Part shown: positions 29,654 to 38,771 of the stretch, piece after piece | Numbering within the stretch: the first letter of the stretch is position 1 | How the letters are laid out: each line of letters begins with the position of its first letter | DNA from: Providencia vermicola | GTDB lineage: Bacteria; Pseudomonadota; Gammaproteobacteria; Enterobacterales; Enterobacteriaceae | Assembly (NCBI RefSeq): GCF_010748935.1 | Contig: NZ_CP048796.1 | Coordinates: 933,001 to 997,000 of the forward strand | Length of the DNA stretch: 64,000 bases | Reading direction: 5' to 3' | The notes under the pieces: model-generated | The model's database searches: none | Told to the model about the DNA's origin: nothing | The model's input: only the letters and a program-made list of their open reading frames with translations | Program-made: the position numbers and the translations under genes

Positions 29654-31394
29654 TAAAAGTACAAGAGAGACAAAATCATTGTTTAAAACCTATGTAGGAT
29701 TACTCAACGCCGCGGGGAAACAGAAAAAAATATTTATTCAAAGCTTGGTGTATACCACGATATCATCATGTCTTTTTGGCATTTCTTTAGTTTTATTATA
29801 TCCCTTGTTTGAAGCAATAGATGCAAAGGATAGCGTATCCGTTAGTATTCACTTATCACTGGTCATTATACTATTGGTGGCTAGTTTTACGTTTAAGATG
29901 CTGTCAGAACGTTATGACGCGGATGGATACTCAACACTTGCAGTGACTGAGTTAAGAGAAAAGTTAGGTGATAAACTAAGGCATATCTCAATCGAATATC
30001 TTAACCAGTTTAGGTCTGGTGAGATTAATTATGTTTTGATGCAAAGCGTAAATGAGGCTGCGGTATATACCTTTATGCTACTGAATATCATAATCACTGG
30101 TGTTGTCATTCCTTTATCTGCAGCGATAGCTCTGTTGTTTTATAGTTGGCAGCTATCCTTGATTATGTTTTTAGTGTTTCCTATGGCAATCCCATTATAT
30201 TTATGGCGTAGAAAAGCGTATCGCAGAGGCTTTAGTATTTTAGCTGAAGCCAATTCTAAATTAAAAGGTGAGGCTGTAGAGTTTATTCAAGGGCTAGAAG
30301 TCTTAAAATCGACGGGACAACATGAGGAAAAATTAAATCAATTTATTAAAGTTGCAAAAGATGTCGCAAATATTTTACGTATTGGTACAAAAAAAGGAGA
30401 AAAACCTAATTTAATCATTACAATAGCGATTCAAACAGGATTAATATTGATTATATCTGTCGGTGCTTATCTCGTTAATGTTGGTCATATTTCCTATTTA
30501 CTTCTTGCTTGTGTGTTATTAGTGATTGCTAGGTCTACTGATGTTTTGAATTTCTTTGTACAAATGTCATCAATGCTAGAATCACTCGTTATAGGTTATG
30601 AAAAGTTACAAGAGCTACTGAATGCACCTTCATTACCAGAGAAAATATCACCTGTAATGCCAAGTCGTTATGATATCGAATTTGATAAGGTTGATTTTTC
30701 ATACGAAGGTCTTGATAGAAATGTTCTTGAAAATATTTCTTTTCGTATTCCAGAGAACGGTCTGACCGCGCTTGTTGGCGCAAGTGGGTGCGGAAAAACA
30801 ACCATTACCAAACTTATTTTACGATTTGCTGATGTAACATCTGGCAGTATTAAAATTGGTGGCATTGATATTCGTGATTTATCTCAAAAACAACTGATGA
30901 GTTTAGTTTCAGTTGTGTTTCAAGACGTTTATCTGTTTCAAGATACCATAATGAATAATATTCGAATGGCCAAAATATCAGCCACAGATGAAGAAATCAT
31001 CGAAGTTTGTAAGCAAGCTAATTGTCATGATTTTATTCAAAAATTTAAACATGGGTATCATACGCAATTAACGGATTTTGGTAAAAGTCTATCGGGTGGT
31101 GAAAGGCAACGTATTTCTATTGCTCGTGCTATCTTAAAAAATGCGCCTATCCTTATTTTAGATGAGCCTACAGCTGCTCTTGATACTCAAAATGAAATTG
31201 CCGTACAAAACGTTATTAATCGCTTAGTGCAAGGGAAAACCGTATTAGTTATTGCACATCGTATTTCAACTATTGTTGCTGCTAATCAAATTTTGGTAAT
31301 AGATGATGGTCAGGTTGCTGAGCAAGGAACTCATAGTGAATTATTACAATTAAAAAGAATTTATTCCGAGTTTTGGAGTTTACAACAAATTTAA
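29637..31394 (+). CDS. ABC transporter, fused membrane and ATPase domains, YbtQ-like
   Basis: 585 residues with the same layout as its partner: membrane domain to about 320, then Walker A GASGCGKTT, signature LSGGERQRI, Walker B LILDEPTAALD and IAHR. It starts inside the end of the preceding gene, which implies translational coupling and a fixed ratio in a heterodimer. Two half-transporters in tandem inside a siderophore operon is the YbtP-YbtQ / IrtA-IrtB arrangement. The direction of transport is inferred from that parallel, not seen. Confidence 0.88.
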   Translation: MKNYINKSTRETKSLFKTYVGLLNAAGKQKKIFIQSLVYTTISSCLFGISLVLLYPLFEAIDAKDSVSVSIHLSLVIILLVASFTFKMLSERYDADGYSTLAVTELREKLGDKLRHISIEYLNQFRSGEINYVLMQSVNEAAVYTFMLLNIIITGVVIPLSAAIALLFYSWQLSLIMFLVFPMAIPLYLWRRKAYRRGFSILAEANSKLKGEAVEFIQGLEVLKSTGQHEEKLNQFIKVAKDVANILRIGTKKGEKPNLIITIAIQTGLILIISVGAYLVNVGHISYLLLACVLLVIARSTDVLNFFVQMSSMLESLVIGYEKLQELLNAPSLPEKISPVMPSRYDIEFDKVDFSYEGLDRNVLENISFRIPENGLTALVGASGCGKTTITKLILRFADVTSGSIKIGGIDIRDLSQKQLMSLVSVVFQDVYLFQDTIMNNIRMAKISATDEEIIEVCKQANCHDFIQKFKHGYHTQLTDFGKSLSGGERQRISIARAILKNAPILILDEPTAALDTQNEIAVQNVINRLVQGKTVLVIAHRISTIVAANQILVIDDGQVAEQGTHSELLQLKRIYSEFWSLQQI

Positions 31395-31490
31395 TCTATT
31401 TCTTTCCATTATATTGAATAAATTATTTAGATAACTAAATCGATTATTTAATTCATTTTTAAATGTTAGTTATATCTCTATGAGGTATTT

Positions 31491-32738
31491 ATGCAAAAGA
31501 AAATGCTACCTTTGTCATTTGTTTGTTTGTTAATAACTGTTTTTTTAGATCAAATTGGTTTATTTCTAATATATCCTATTATTCCCTCTCTACTAGAATC
31601 TGTTACTCATGATTCTGTCATTGACAATGCTATTATCGGTGGGTGGTTATTAGCCACTTTTGGTATTATGCAATTTATTTTTGCCCCGATCATGGGAGCG
31701 TTATCTGATAAGTTTGGGCGTAAGCCTGTGCTAATTGTATGTTTTGTTGTTTTTACTCTAGATTATTTTTTATATGCCATTAGTCATAATCTTTATTTAT
31801 TATTTGTAGCGAGGATCATTGCTGGTATTGCAGGCTCTTCTATTATCGTTTCATTAGCCAGTGTTGCTGATATGAGTGATGAAAGAAGTAAAATGCAAAA
31901 TTATGGTTTTCTTTTTGGTATCATGAGCCTAGGAATAGTTGTAGGGCCAGCAATCGCATCGATCGCCGTTCAATATGGTGTAAGAGTGCCTTTTTTTGTT
32001 GCCTGTATACTTAGTTTTATTGGCTTATTATGTGTAATCTTTTTATTAAAAGAAACGTTACCTATAGAAAAACGAAGGGCATTTAAACTCCATAATCCGT
32101 TCTCGTCAATTATCTACTTTTTTAAGTATAAAGGATTAGTTTATTTATTTATTGCAAATATTGTTTTTATGTTTGCTGTACAGTTCCCAACAACATTATG
32201 GCCATTTTTTACGAAATATCGTTTTGAATGGGATGATGTGAAAATTGCTACGTCCTTTGTGATTATTGGATTAGGCGGACTATTTGCACAAACGGTATTA
32301 CTCAAAATAGTCAGAGTTTTTCTAAGCGATCAAAAAATTCCGTTATTAGGTTTTTTATTATTTATTATAGGGCTAATCAGTATTGCATTCTCAACGAGTG
32401 TAGTCGCTTTGTATATCGCTATCATTCTCTATAGTTTTTCTAGCATAAGTAACTCTTCCATTGTAAGTCTCTTTTCTTCGCAAGTTTCTGATTCGGAGCA
32501 AGGACAGCTAATGGGGGCTTTATCGTCTATCAGTAGTTTTTGGGCTGTATTGGGACCGCTTTGTGCAACGAATATGTATTATTATTCAGCGAATCTTTCT
32601 TTACCTAGTAGTGATGGTTATCCTTTTGTTTTTTCAGCTATATTGGTTTTGATTTGTATTCTTCCTCTTTCTATAGGGCTAAAAAATGCTTATTCAATGA
32701 ATCATTCATTACAACAGGATGAGGATTTTCATCAATGA
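31491..32738 (+). CDS. MFS transporter, TetA/drug:H+ antiporter type, candidate exporter
   Basis: 415 residues with about 12 hydrophobic segments. Motif A (GALSDKFGRKPVL) lies after segment 2, and an antiporter-type motif C (LGIVVGPAIAS) lies in segment 5; both belong to the 12-segment H+ antiporter group that includes TetA. In a siderophore operon such proteins commonly secrete the finished molecule. GAGG stands a few bases before the ATG, and the 96-base gap upstream has no obvious terminator. The stop overlaps the next start as ATGA. Confidence 0.82.
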   Translation: MQKKMLPLSFVCLLITVFLDQIGLFLIYPIIPSLLESVTHDSVIDNAIIGGWLLATFGIMQFIFAPIMGALSDKFGRKPVLIVCFVVFTLDYFLYAISHNLYLLFVARIIAGIAGSSIIVSLASVADMSDERSKMQNYGFLFGIMSLGIVVGPAIASIAVQYGVRVPFFVACILSFIGLLCVIFLLKETLPIEKRRAFKLHNPFSSIIYFFKYKGLVYLFIANIVFMFAVQFPTTLWPFFTKYRFEWDDVKIATSFVIIGLGGLFAQTVLLKIVRVFLSDQKIPLLGFLLFIIGLISIAFSTSVVALYIAIILYSFSSISNSSIVSLFSSQVSDSEQGQLMGALSSISSFWAVLGPLCATNMYYYSANLSLPSSDGYPFVFSAILVLICILPLSIGLKNAYSMNHSLQQDEDFHQ

Positions 32739-33946
32739 ATAATAACAATATAAAAGAGGTTCCTGCAAAATTCTGGGCTTTATTTTTTAGTCTATATTCA
32801 ACCCAATATATTGGTATTAGCTTTTTATCCATAGTGCTTATTTTGATATTACGTGAGAATGGGGCTTCATTAGATAAATTAAGTCTTATTCCGCTGATGT
32901 CATTACCCATTGCATTTAAAGCTTTGTGGGCTCCATTTATAGATAAGCATCTAAAAACAAACACGGGCCATTATCGTAATTGGCTGTTAGTTGCACAATT
33001 TTTAATGATTTCTTGCTTATTTATTATTTCTTTTGTTGATCCTTTGCATGAATTTTCATTGATTTTATTGGTTATTTTTACCTTTTCATTTATGACAGCA
33101 ACGCAAGACCTTGCTTTATCAGGGCTGATTTGTAATATTTTTGATGCAAAGGATCGCTATCTCATTTCAAGCGTCAAAAGTGGCGGATCTATGTTTGGAA
33201 ATATTATTGGTGGGGGAGTGGTTTTATTATTATATCCTTATATCGACTGGAATGGATGCATGTTATTTCTTTCGGTGATACTCGCTATCACTTGGCTTCA
33301 AGTATGGTTTTTTAATGAATATCAATATGAAAGAAAGAAAAATATAAATGAAAGAGTTGATAAAGATTATTGGAAAAGCTTATTTACCATTTGGAAAGGA
33401 AAAAAACGATGGTTAGCTTTTTTAATTATCTTACCATTTGGAATTTTACCTTCATATAATTTAATGTCACCTGCGCTCATTGATAGTGGTTGGTCTTTAC
33501 CTGAAATTGCAATTTTATTGAAACTTTTTGGTTCTATCATTAGTCTAATCGCCATTTTCTTGAGTTCTAAGGTAGTAAAAAAATTAACAAGACGCAGAAG
33601 CTTAGTGTATTCGACGGGGCTTCATTCATGTTGTCTACTTTCGTTTATTCCTATCTCGATGGGATATAACAGTCCTATGTTAGTTTACTCGGCATTTTTT
33701 CTCTATTATTTAAGCTTACCCTTTGTTTTTATTTCCATATCCACCATTATTATGGATAACGTTGCTGATGCTTTAGCTCCAGCGACAGCCTATAATGCGC
33801 AAGCAGCCATAGGATTTATTTTTGGTTTTATTGTGGTTTCATTAAGTTTTTATCTATCTCAAACATGGGGATATTCTATTGTCACTATTGGTTCTATCTT
33901 AATTGCCTTTTTGGCAACCCTATTAGCAACTAAAGCTGTTAAGTGA
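32735..33946 (+). CDS. MFS permease, AmpG/RhtX/FptX/YbtX-like, candidate siderophore importer
   Basis: 403 residues, about 12 membrane segments. The segment LSLIPLMSLPIAFKALWAP near 48-66 followed by FIDK matches the AmpG-like branch of the MFS, in which RhtX and FptX are single-component inner-membrane siderophore importers; YbtX of the yersiniabactin cluster is related. It starts by a 4-base overlap (ATGA) with the TetA-like gene, so the two are translationally coupled: one candidate exporter and one candidate importer. The uptake role is inferred from family and context. Confidence 0.78.
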   Translation: MNNNNIKEVPAKFWALFFSLYSTQYIGISFLSIVLILILRENGASLDKLSLIPLMSLPIAFKALWAPFIDKHLKTNTGHYRNWLLVAQFLMISCLFIISFVDPLHEFSLILLVIFTFSFMTATQDLALSGLICNIFDAKDRYLISSVKSGGSMFGNIIGGGVVLLLYPYIDWNGCMLFLSVILAITWLQVWFFNEYQYERKKNINERVDKDYWKSLFTIWKGKKRWLAFLIILPFGILPSYNLMSPALIDSGWSLPEIAILLKLFGSIISLIAIFLSSKVVKKLTRRRSLVYSTGLHSCCLLSFIPISMGYNSPMLVYSAFFLYYLSLPFVFISISTIIMDNVADALAPATAYNAQAAIGFIFGFIVVSLSFYLSQTWGYSIVTIGSILIAFLATLLATKAVK

Positions 33947-34000
33947 TTATTTTAATAATCTATAACACGTAATAAAACACAACGAATTTGGTGCGTAAAA

Positions 34001-35494
34001 ATGACTGAAAATTTTTCGATTAAATCTTTATTTGAACCTAGTGATTATAATATTAATCAGGCATTAGATTATTGTATTAGTGATTTTCTAGCTCAAAGTG
34101 ACGAAGTGGGTTGTTTTAATAAACAAGAGATTGATAATTTTTTTTCGACTTTAAAAATTCCAGAAAACACAGCAAATATGGATGATTATATCAAAGATAT
34201 TAAAGAAATTATCATTCCTATGTGCTCCCATTTAGCTAATCCAAGTTATTTAGGGCATATGACAAGCCCATTACCTTGGTTTATTCCTCAGATAGGTAGG
34301 CTTATTCAATCATTAAATCAAAATATGGTTAAGATGGAAACGAGTCGGGGGCTAACACTATTAGAGCGTCAATTACTTAGGTTGCTTCACCAAGAAATTT
34401 TTCATTTTAATGATGATTTTTATTTTGATGTAAACAAGGATTTTAGTAAAACGACAGGTATTTTTACTAGTGGTGGCACTATGGCGAATTTAACCGCTAT
34501 GTGGGGAGCTGTCAGCCAAGTAAAACAGAGTGGGGTCAATAAAATTGCAGTAATAGGCTCAGAATTAATGCATTATTCTTTCGATAAAGCCTCATCACTT
34601 TTAGGTGTTGAGCTCTATCGCATACCCGTAGATCACCAAAATCAAATTGTGGTTACTGAATTAGAGCAACAAATTAAAAAATGCCGCGCTGAGGGAATGA
34701 CTATCGCTGCATTAGTTGCAATCGCCGGTACGACGGATTTTGGCTCGATAGACCCATTACATCAAATTGCTGAATTGGGGAGAAAATATCATATTCATGT
34801 TCATGTAGATGCTGCATGGGCTGGCGCATTTATTTTAAGTAAACAACATGTGTCTTTATTATCCGGTATTGAGAGAGCGGATTCAGTCACTATTGATGGA
34901 CATAAGCAGATGTTTATGCCGATTGGAACAGGAATGTTATTTTTTAAGGATCCTCAGTTTTCTCAAAATATCGTACATACCGCGCCCTATGCTGTTCGTC
35001 GCACGTCTCTTGATCAAGGAAGGTTTACTTTAGAAGGCACACGTCCTGCAAATATGCTTTATCTTCATGCTTGCCTGCATTTAATTGGTAAAAATGGATA
35101 TGATGAAATTTTTAGTGTGGCTTTAAATAATATTAAAATTTTAGCTAAGCATATACAGGAAAATCCATGCTTTGAATTATTGAATGATCCTAAAATTAAT
35201 ATATTGAGTTATAGATATATACCGAGGATTTTCAGAAATAAAATGATGACACCAGAAGATAACATAATAATAAATCATTTTAATTATCAGTTACAAAAAG
35301 AGCAGCGGAATAAAGGAACAAGTTTTGTTTCTAGAAGTATTAGGAAATTTTCACAGCATGATAATCAAGAGCTTGTTTTCTTAAGAGTCGTTATTCTTAA
35401 TCCTAATGTTAATGAAGAACATATGGTTTATATGCTTGAAGATCAAATTGAGATAGCAAAACAATTAGAGTCTTATCTTATGGCAGCAAGCTAA
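34001..35494 (+). CDS. PLP-dependent decarboxylase, PanP-like (aspartate 1-decarboxylase)
   Basis: 497 residues of the group II decarboxylase family. The PLP lysine is in TIDGHKQMFMP near 305, with HVDAAWAGAF upstream holding the cofactor-binding Asp. The segments SYLGHMTSPLPWF, LNQNMVKMETS and TSFVSR follow the Vibrio-type PanP enzymes, which make beta-alanine from aspartate, as far as I can recall that family. A role in supplying beta-alanine fits the V-D-type adenylation domain of the NRPS at 8474. The alternative is a 2,4-diaminobutyrate decarboxylase giving diaminopropane, as in some catechol siderophore loci; the PanP-like segments make me prefer aspartate. The gene is in line with the operon, 54 bases after the importer gene. 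Confidence 0.8.
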   Translation: MTENFSIKSLFEPSDYNINQALDYCISDFLAQSDEVGCFNKQEIDNFFSTLKIPENTANMDDYIKDIKEIIIPMCSHLANPSYLGHMTSPLPWFIPQIGRLIQSLNQNMVKMETSRGLTLLERQLLRLLHQEIFHFNDDFYFDVNKDFSKTTGIFTSGGTMANLTAMWGAVSQVKQSGVNKIAVIGSELMHYSFDKASSLLGVELYRIPVDHQNQIVVTELEQQIKKCRAEGMTIAALVAIAGTTDFGSIDPLHQIAELGRKYHIHVHVDAAWAGAFILSKQHVSLLSGIERADSVTIDGHKQMFMPIGTGMLFFKDPQFSQNIVHTAPYAVRRTSLDQGRFTLEGTRPANMLYLHACLHLIGKNGYDEIFSVALNNIKILAKHIQENPCFELLNDPKINILSYRYIPRIFRNKMMTPEDNIIINHFNYQLQKEQRNKGTSFVSRSIRKFSQHDNQELVFLRVVILNPNVNEEHMVYMLEDQIEIAKQLESYLMAAS

Positions 35495-35543
35495 TTACTA
35501 TGAGTGTTATCTTGAAAAGATATGATAAGTCAACGTTAATTTT

Positions 35544-36920
35544 ATGTCTAATGGAGCATACTTTCTTGTTATGAAAGGAAATACGGTAACAATAAACTCA
35601 ATCAGAATATTCATTGATAATAATAAAATGAGTGTGTTTCAGTGGAAGGTGATTATTATCTGTTTTTTTATCGTGATGTTAGATGGATTTGATATTTCTA
35701 TAGTCGCTTATTTAGCCCCAGTGCTAAAAAAAGAAATGGGCCTTTCCTCTAATGACCTTTCTTATTTATTTGTTTCTGGTGTTTTGGGGCTGATGCTGGG
35801 AAGTATGATTTTCGGGCCTATAGCGGACAAATGTGGAAGAAAAAAAATACTGATTATTTCAACTTTTTTATATGGATTTGGGGCTATTCTATGTGGATTA
35901 TCAAGTGATTTTTATTGGCTTGTCTTTTTTCGATTAATGACAGGAATTGGTCTTGGCGCAGCAATGCCGATATGTATTACGCTATGTTCTGAATACTCGC
36001 CAAAGCGATACCGTATGCTACTCTGCACGTTAAGTTGGAGTGGTTTTACTGTTGGTATCGCCAGTGGAGGGGTTATGACTAACTGGATACTACAGTACTT
36101 TAGTTGGCATTGGTTGTTCTATTTAGGAGGAATATTACCATTACTCTCTATTCCTATTATTGCTTTAGTGTTACCTGAATCATTTGAGTATCTGGTAAAG
36201 AAAAAATCACAAAAAGCACATGCACAACTTGAAAGCATTATATCTAATATAAATAAGAATATTAGTTTATTGAAACTATATAATACTGACTCAGATACTG
36301 AACTTTTTAGTAATCCTCAAACAATATCGACCATTTTGGGACGGAAATTAGCCGTTTTAACTGTCTTTTTATGGATTGCATTTTTCTTCTCTCTCTTGGT
36401 TTTTTATTTATTAACCTATTGGTTACCTGTTATTTTTAATGAAGTCTATGATTATAGCCAAGTTAATTACATGACTTCTATGCTACCTCTTGGCGGTACT
36501 TTAGGCGCTTTGTTGCTTGCTATTTGGATTGATTATAAAAAGGAGGCTTTTCTTATCCTAGGATTATCTTATTTTACCGCAATGATCTTATTATTAGTCA
36601 TTGCTGATTTTACCCTTCAATATTATGGATTACTGCTAATTATTTTCTTTATTGGCTTTACAATAGCAGGCGCGCAAAACAGGTTAAATTTAATTTGCGC
36701 AACAGTATATCCTGCATATGCTAGAGCAACAGGGGTGAGTTGGGCAATGGCAAGTGGTCGCTTAGGCTCAATAGTTGGGTCTTATTCTGGCGCTTGGTTA
36801 ATGACCGATGCCAAGAACCCAATATTATTTTATTATCTTTCAATTGGCGCTTTTTTATGTTCATTAGCGCTTATTATGATCTTCTTAATAAGAAAAAGAC
36901 GTTATTTATTGGCTACATAA
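35544..36920 (+). CDS. MFS transporter, aromatic acid:H+ symporter type
   Basis: 458 residues from the first ATG. The family start more likely corresponds to the in-frame ATG at 35571 (MKGNTVTINSIRIFIDNNK), giving 449 residues. LDGFDISIVAYLAP in segment 1 and GPIADKCGRKKIL after segment 2 are hallmarks of the AAHS family (PcaK, BenK, MhpT), which imports benzoate-like acids. In this setting it might move DHB or a catechol fragment, which would be unusual, but its inclusion in the pathway is inferred from position only. It is the last plus-strand gene and converges with entA. Confidence 0.78.
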   Translation: MSNGAYFLVMKGNTVTINSIRIFIDNNKMSVFQWKVIIICFFIVMLDGFDISIVAYLAPVLKKEMGLSSNDLSYLFVSGVLGLMLGSMIFGPIADKCGRKKILIISTFLYGFGAILCGLSSDFYWLVFFRLMTGIGLGAAMPICITLCSEYSPKRYRMLLCTLSWSGFTVGIASGGVMTNWILQYFSWHWLFYLGGILPLLSIPIIALVLPESFEYLVKKKSQKAHAQLESIISNINKNISLLKLYNTDSDTELFSNPQTISTILGRKLAVLTVFLWIAFFFSLLVFYLLTYWLPVIFNEVYDYSQVNYMTSMLPLGGTLGALLLAIWIDYKKEAFLILGLSYFTAMILLLVIADFTLQYYGLLLIIFFIGFTIAGAQNRLNLICATVYPAYARATGVSWAMASGRLGSIVGSYSGAWLMTDAKNPILFYYLSIGAFLCSLALIMIFLIRKRRYLLAT

Positions 36921-37023
36921 TAGGGGTAGTTATTTGTATGGTTCATCGATGAATGACAATATTGAATTTATTACGGGGCAACATTTAATTATTGTGAATA
37001 GGCAGAATCGCTTAAGTAATGTG

Positions 37024-37100
37024 GCGCTGTTTCTGTAAAGCTGGCCATTAATTCTCTAAGTGTATAATGGGCTTTTAGCTACTATGCACAGAAATAGCGC
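37024..37100. repeat. Long imperfect inverted repeat between convergent operons
   Basis: GCGCTGTTTCTGT at 37024-37036 pairs with ACAGAAATAGCGC at 37088-37100 with one mismatch. Inside it, AAAGC..CCATTA at 37037-37050 pairs with TAATGG-GCTTT at 37065-37075 apart from two unpaired bases. The whole folds into one long hairpin in the 206 bases where the NRPS-locus transcript and entCBA meet. It may act as a two-way transcription stop. No long T-run follows directly on the plus strand, though a T-run lies further on at 37112. Confidence 0.6.
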
Positions 37101-37126
37101 GTTAAATTCACCTTTTTTCATGATGT

Positions 37127-37870
37127 TTAAGCGCCTAATGTTGCCCCGCCATCAATGATAATATCTTGTAATGTTATATGATTAGCTTGCTCCGATGCTA
37201 AAAATAAAATAGCGCTGGCAATATCATTAGGCTGAGCAATTTTCCCTAATGGAATACCAAGCTTAAATTGTTCCGGTAGGCCGTGTATTAATCGTTGATA
37301 CCCTTCAGTATCGTTTAGCATGCTTTCTAGCATAGGGGTTTTTGTGGAGCCAGGGGAAACAAGGTTTGAACGTACATTAAACGGCGCTAATTCTAGTCCT
37401 ACACTGAGACACAGGCTACGCATTGCCGCTTTAGATGCACAATAAATAGACATGTTCACTCGAGGTACATGGGCAGCATTTGAAACAACGGAAACAATAT
37501 TACCACGACACTGGCGTTTAAAATGGGGAATAAGAAGATGAAACAAATTAAATGCCGCCCCCACATTGACATTAAACGTATGTTCCCAGTCATGGCGCGT
37601 GAAGGTTTCAGTCGGGCCAAGTCGTAACGTTCCGGCACAATTGACCAATATGTCTAACCCGACCTTTTCTAATAATGCAGAGCAGGTGAGCTGGACTGCG
37701 TCTGCATCGCTGATATCTAGCGTAATAGTTTCGAATGGCATTATTGCTGGAAATGATATATCAAAACCGATGACTTTTGCTCCTGATTCATGAAACTGCC
37801 GAGCGGTTTCGGCACCAATACCACTACCTGCGCCTGTGACCCAAACGGTCTTGCCATTAAAAAGAATCAT
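37127..37870 (-). CDS. entA: 2,3-dihydro-2,3-dihydroxybenzoate dehydrogenase
   Basis: 247-residue short-chain dehydrogenase that oxidises 2,3-dihydro-2,3-dihydroxybenzoate to DHB with NAD+. The cofactor site VTGAGSGIGAET is near the N-terminus, NCAG follows, and the catalytic Tyr-x3-Lys is YCASK near 150. The length matches EntA (248). It is the last gene of the minus-strand entC-entB-entA set. Its codon use and GC are like the core genes and unlike the AT-rich NRPS block it faces. Confidence 0.92.
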   Translation of the reverse strand: MILFNGKTVWVTGAGSGIGAETARQFHESGAKVIGFDISFPAIMPFETITLDISDADAVQLTCSALLEKVGLDILVNCAGTLRLGPTETFTRHDWEHTFNVNVGAAFNLFHLLIPHFKRQCRGNIVSVVSNAAHVPRVNMSIYCASKAAMRSLCLSVGLELAPFNVRSNLVSPGSTKTPMLESMLNDTEGYQRLIHGLPEQFKLGIPLGKIAQPNDIASAILFLASEQANHITLQDIIIDGGATLGA

Positions 37871-37983
37871 TTTTTTTTCCTTTAATATTCAGAGAGATTC
37901 ATGACTATTTTCAGCATGAAAGTGTTTAACTCATCAGCCGATTTTGTTGTTTTTGTGAGTTATTGTCGCTAATCGTTCAAGCT

Positions 37984-38640
37984 TTACTGCTGGTCTACTG
38001 GATGACCGCAAAGCTCAGATAAGGCTTGCTTTGTATTGAGTACTCGGCCAGAGCGACCGGCGGTATAACGTAAAGCCATCATATGTTCTTCACGGCTAAA
38101 GTCCGCTAGTGCATCCCCAATCATAAAAGCCTGAATATCACGCATAAAAGCGTCAGTCGCTGTAATAAGGCAGCCAATATGGGCATATACACCACAAATG
38201 ATTAGCTGATCTCGCTGTTTATCTTGTAATCGTTCTTCTAAATCAGAGCGTTGGAAGGCACTATAGCGCCATTTGGTGAGCAGGGTATCTTCCTGTGTAG
38301 GTGATAATTCAGTGACGATCTTTTGCTGTTCTGGATGGCGAGTCAATCCAGGACCCCACATATCATTTAGTAGAGCACGGTCAATATCACTTTGTTGATT
38401 GGGCTGGGCGGTGTAAAAAACGGGGATCTCTAATTGATGGCAACGTTCACGCAATAATCGAATATGCTCAATTAAGGTATGAATAGTCGGACTATCTTTT
38501 GCCCAAAAGTTGAGAAAGTACATCTGCATATCATGGATCAGTAAAGCTGCACGCTGTGGTTCAAGTTGCCATGCTACTTTATTGATGGGTAATTCATGTG
38601 GTTCAGGCAGTAGATAGTTGTCTATTTTAGGAATACTCAT
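37984..38640 (-). CDS. entB: Isochorismatase without carrier domain
   Basis: 218 residues covering only the isochorismatase half of EntB: LLIHDMQMYF with the catalytic Asp near residue 37, KWRYSAF with the Lys, and GVYAHIGCLITATDAFMRD with the nucleophile-loop Cys. It hydrolyses isochorismate to 2,3-dihydro-2,3-dihydroxybenzoate and pyruvate. E. coli EntB (285) continues into an aryl carrier domain, which is absent here: the protein stops soon after the hydrolase fold. The carrier function is taken by the separate 73-residue protein at 19517. This is a clean natural end, not a visible frameshift. Confidence 0.92.
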   Translation of the reverse strand: MSIPKIDNYLLPEPHELPINKVAWQLEPQRAALLIHDMQMYFLNFWAKDSPTIHTLIEHIRLLRERCHQLEIPVFYTAQPNQQSDIDRALLNDMWGPGLTRHPEQQKIVTELSPTQEDTLLTKWRYSAFQRSDLEERLQDKQRDQLIICGVYAHIGCLITATDAFMRDIQAFMIGDALADFSREEHMMALRYTAGRSGRVLNTKQALSELCGHPVDQQ

Positions 38641-38771
38641 GGTTGTTGGCTCTCATGTTTAGTGGGGCTAGCTTGGAATGGACAAGGACTCGGCAGAAGT
38701 TTCTAAGCAGTATTTTCTGTGAGGGAGTACGTTTACATGTAATCATGATAAGTATGTCTGACGCATAGGAT

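Noticed and set aside
34001..35494. Diaminobutyrate decarboxylase for diaminopropane
   Set aside because: Not excluded, but the PanP-like segments and the beta-alanine-type A domain fit aspartate better.
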